Below, piece by piece: positions 54,496 through 56,077 of a stretch of DNA of 56,077 nucleotides (positions within the stretch are counted from its first letter, which is position 1; each line of letters opens with the position of its first letter). The notes under the pieces are model-generated. The model saw only the letters and a list, made by a program, of their open reading frames with translations. It did not search any database and was not told the DNA's origin. The position numbers were made by a program, and so were the translations under genes. This stretch comes from Pseudomonas syringae. Its GTDB lineage: Bacteria; Pseudomonadota; Gammaproteobacteria; Pseudomonadales; Pseudomonadaceae. The stretch covers positions 1 through 56,077 of the forward strand of contig NZ_LGSI01000057.1 in NCBI RefSeq assembly GCF_001698815.1, read 5' to 3'.

Positions 54496-54786
54496 ATGAG
54501 CGACACCTTGCAGTTGATCCTTGAAGACACCGATGGCACCCAGCTGGAAACGTCCTGCACCCGCGTCGCGGTCATGTGGCAGGGCAAGGAGTTGTGGATT
54601 CAGCACGACGGCCGTGGCCAGTTGCTGATCGGCGTTGATGTCGAAGAAGGCGATGCCGAATACGCCAACCTGTTGCTGCGTCCATTGGCCACCAACCTGG
54701 TCAGCCTGCAACTGGAAATGGAACCGGCCGAGGTTGGCGACGACGAAGAACACGTCCACGGTCCGGACTGCAATCACGATCACTAA
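54496..54786 (+). CDS. Conserved small protein between aruB and aruE
   Basis: The product has 96 residues, is acidic, and is probably mostly beta-strand (TCTRVAVMWQGKELWIQHDG). It ends in a histidine-rich tail (EEHVHGPDCNHDH) that could bind a metal. The same position is taken by a conserved hypothetical (PA0900-like) in P. aeruginosa. Function is unknown. It lies 12 bp before aruE and is probably co-transcribed. Confidence 0.85.
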   Translation: MSDTLQLILEDTDGTQLETSCTRVAVMWQGKELWIQHDGRGQLLIGVDVEEGDAEYANLLLRPLATNLVSLQLEMEPAEVGDDEEHVHGPDCNHDH

Positions 54787-54798
54787 GGAACACCGCCA

Positions 54799-55806
54799 AT
54801 GCTCGCCCTCGGCAAACTGCTTGAACTGACCCTGGCTGGACGTGAACCAGCGGAAAAGACTCAAACGACTGTCGGCGGCGTGCGCTTGCGCTGGCTGAGC
54901 GAAGGGGCGCTGGAAGTTCGGCCGCCGCGGGATCTGGATAACGGCACTGACCTGTTGTTATCCGCCGGTATCCACGGCAATGAAACCGCGCCCATCGAGC
55001 TGCTGGATGAACTGATCCACAGCATTGCGCGCAATGAACTCAAGCCGCGCGCAAGAATTCTTTTCCTGTTTGGCAATCCCGAAGCGATTCGTCGTGGCGA
55101 TCGCTACGTCGAACAGGACGTCAACCGGCTGTTCAACGGCCGTCACGAACTCAGCGGCGGCCCGGAAGCGCTGCGTGCTTGCGAGCTGGAGCGTCTGGCC
55201 GATAGCTTTTTCAGCCTGCCGGACCGCTATCGCCTGCATTACGACCTGCACACCGCGATTCGTGGCTCGAAGATCGAGCAATTCGCGTTGTACCCGTGGA
55301 AGGAAGGTCGCCAGCATTCCCGTCGTGAGCTGGCGCGGCTGCGCGCAGCGGGCATGGAAGCGGTACTGTTGCAGAACAAGCCGTCCATCGTGTTCAGCTC
55401 TTATACGTATGACAAACTCGGTGCCGAGTCTTTCACGCTGGAGTTGGGCAAAGCCCGGCCATTCGGACAGAACCAACAGGTCAACATCAGGCCGTTGCAT
55501 ACGCGGCTGGTGCAGATCATCGATGGCAGCGAAACCGAGGACGAAGAAAGTCTGGAGGGTTTGCAGCTGTTCAGCGTGGCGCGGGAAATCATCAAGCACA
55601 GCGATGCGTTCCGGCTGCATTTGCCGGTCGACGTGGAAAACTTTTCCGAACTGGATAAAGGCTACGTGCTGGCCGAAGATCTGGCCGACTCGCGCTGGAT
55701 CGTCGAGGAAGAGGGTGCGCGCATCATCTTCCCCAATCCCAAGGTCAAGAACGGCTTGCGTGCGGGGATATTGATCGTTCCGACTACGGCTGATGTGTTG
55801 GTTTGA
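54799..55806 (+). CDS. aruE: Succinylglutamate desuccinylase AruE
   Basis: The protein has 335 residues (AstE). Zinc ligands are in SAGIHGNETAPIELLD (HxxE) and HYDLHTAIR. It cleaves succinylglutamate to glutamate and succinate, the last AST step. A TAAGGA ribosome site overlaps the stop of the preceding gene. It is the last gene of the operon and is followed by REP elements rather than a clear terminator. Confidence 0.96.
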   Translation: MLALGKLLELTLAGREPAEKTQTTVGGVRLRWLSEGALEVRPPRDLDNGTDLLLSAGIHGNETAPIELLDELIHSIARNELKPRARILFLFGNPEAIRRGDRYVEQDVNRLFNGRHELSGGPEALRACELERLADSFFSLPDRYRLHYDLHTAIRGSKIEQFALYPWKEGRQHSRRELARLRAAGMEAVLLQNKPSIVFSSYTYDKLGAESFTLELGKARPFGQNQQVNIRPLHTRLVQIIDGSETEDEESLEGLQLFSVAREIIKHSDAFRLHLPVDVENFSELDKGYVLAEDLADSRWIVEEEGARIIFPNPKVKNGLRAGILIVPTTADVLV

Positions 55807-55845
55807 ACGTAGCGATCTCTGCGTCGCGTGACTAACGCCACTCCC

Positions 55846-56077
55846 GTTGGAGCGAGCGGGCGGTGTTCCGACTTGCCCGCGAATCGGCCGTAGGAGCGAC
55901 TTTAGTCGCGAAGGCGCCAATTGCCTTCCCGGCTAAAGCCGGTCCTACAGCAAGCCTCGCTCAACGAACTGCATTCGATGGACACGTCGGACCCGTAGGA
56001 GCGAGGCTTGCCCGCGAATCGGCCGTAGGAGCGACTTGAGTCGCGAATGCGTCAATTGCCCTCCCGGCTAAAGCCGG
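55846..56077. repeat. Compound REP cluster (classes A and C, duplicated)
   Basis: A class A half-element (GTTGGAGCGAGCGGGCGG) leads into TTGCCCGCGAATCGGCCGTA and a class C palindrome at 55890-55948. The same junction and palindrome recur from 56008 and run off the window end, preceded by GTAGGAGCGAGGCTTGCCCG. The direct duplication spans about 70 bp, with a few differences. No gene is seen. Confidence 0.85.

Overview
The window is chromosomal DNA of a fluorescent-type Pseudomonas. The evidence is gene content and order: fadE, glutathione transferase and ABC-2 genes, phhABC-phhR, acs, and aotJQMOP-argR-aruCFGDBE, together with three classes of Pseudomonas REP palindromes. I cannot name the species from the sequence alone.

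Region 1 (about 0.1-20.0 kb) is a complete export-apparatus locus for a type III secretion system of the rhizobial (Rhc) layout. A large HrpK-like repeat protein (putative translocator or effector) is read leftwards. A 710-bp A+T-rich divergent region with two tandem TTTCACAA sites separates it from a rightward run. That run is a 54-codon gene (candidate needle subunit), sctD, a small unknown, a TPR chaperone, sctV, a secretin and a small lipoprotein. A leftward TPR lipoprotein follows, then a second rightward run: an RhcC1-type secretin N-domain, a 71-codon gene, sctI, sctJ, sctK, sctL, sctN, sctO, sctQ, sctR, sctS, sctT and sctU. The outer-membrane part is unusual: the secretin, the small lipoprotein and the TPR lipoprotein look like Tad-pilus CpaC, CpaD and TadD. 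SctU has lost the NPTH self-cleavage motif, and no SctP ruler or SctW gatekeeper is visible. No HrpL, HrpRS or hrp box was seen.

Region 2 (20.0-24.1 kb) holds REP elements, one copy of a 270-bp structured repeat, and a large winged-helix/NB-ARC-like regulator that converges on sctU. Region 3 (24.1-36.7 kb) is core metabolism and transport: a small conserved protein, fadE, a glutathione transferase, an ABC-2 exporter, an aromatic amino-acid permease, arfB, an MFS exporter, two very small genes, and the phhABC phenylalanine-degradation operon. Region 4 (37.1-41.9 kb) has phhR, a DUF2790 protein and acs, then the second, inverted copy of the structured repeat. Region 5 (42.0-55.8 kb) is the ArgR-controlled arginine uptake (aot) and arginine succinyltransferase (aru/ast) region, ending in compound REP elements.

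The most unusual points are the Rhc-T3SS/Tad hybrid outer-membrane module, the degenerate SctU cleavage site in an otherwise intact locus, the paired TTTCACAA sites upstream of it, and a dispersed repeat whose two copies keep the same hairpins through compensatory base changes.
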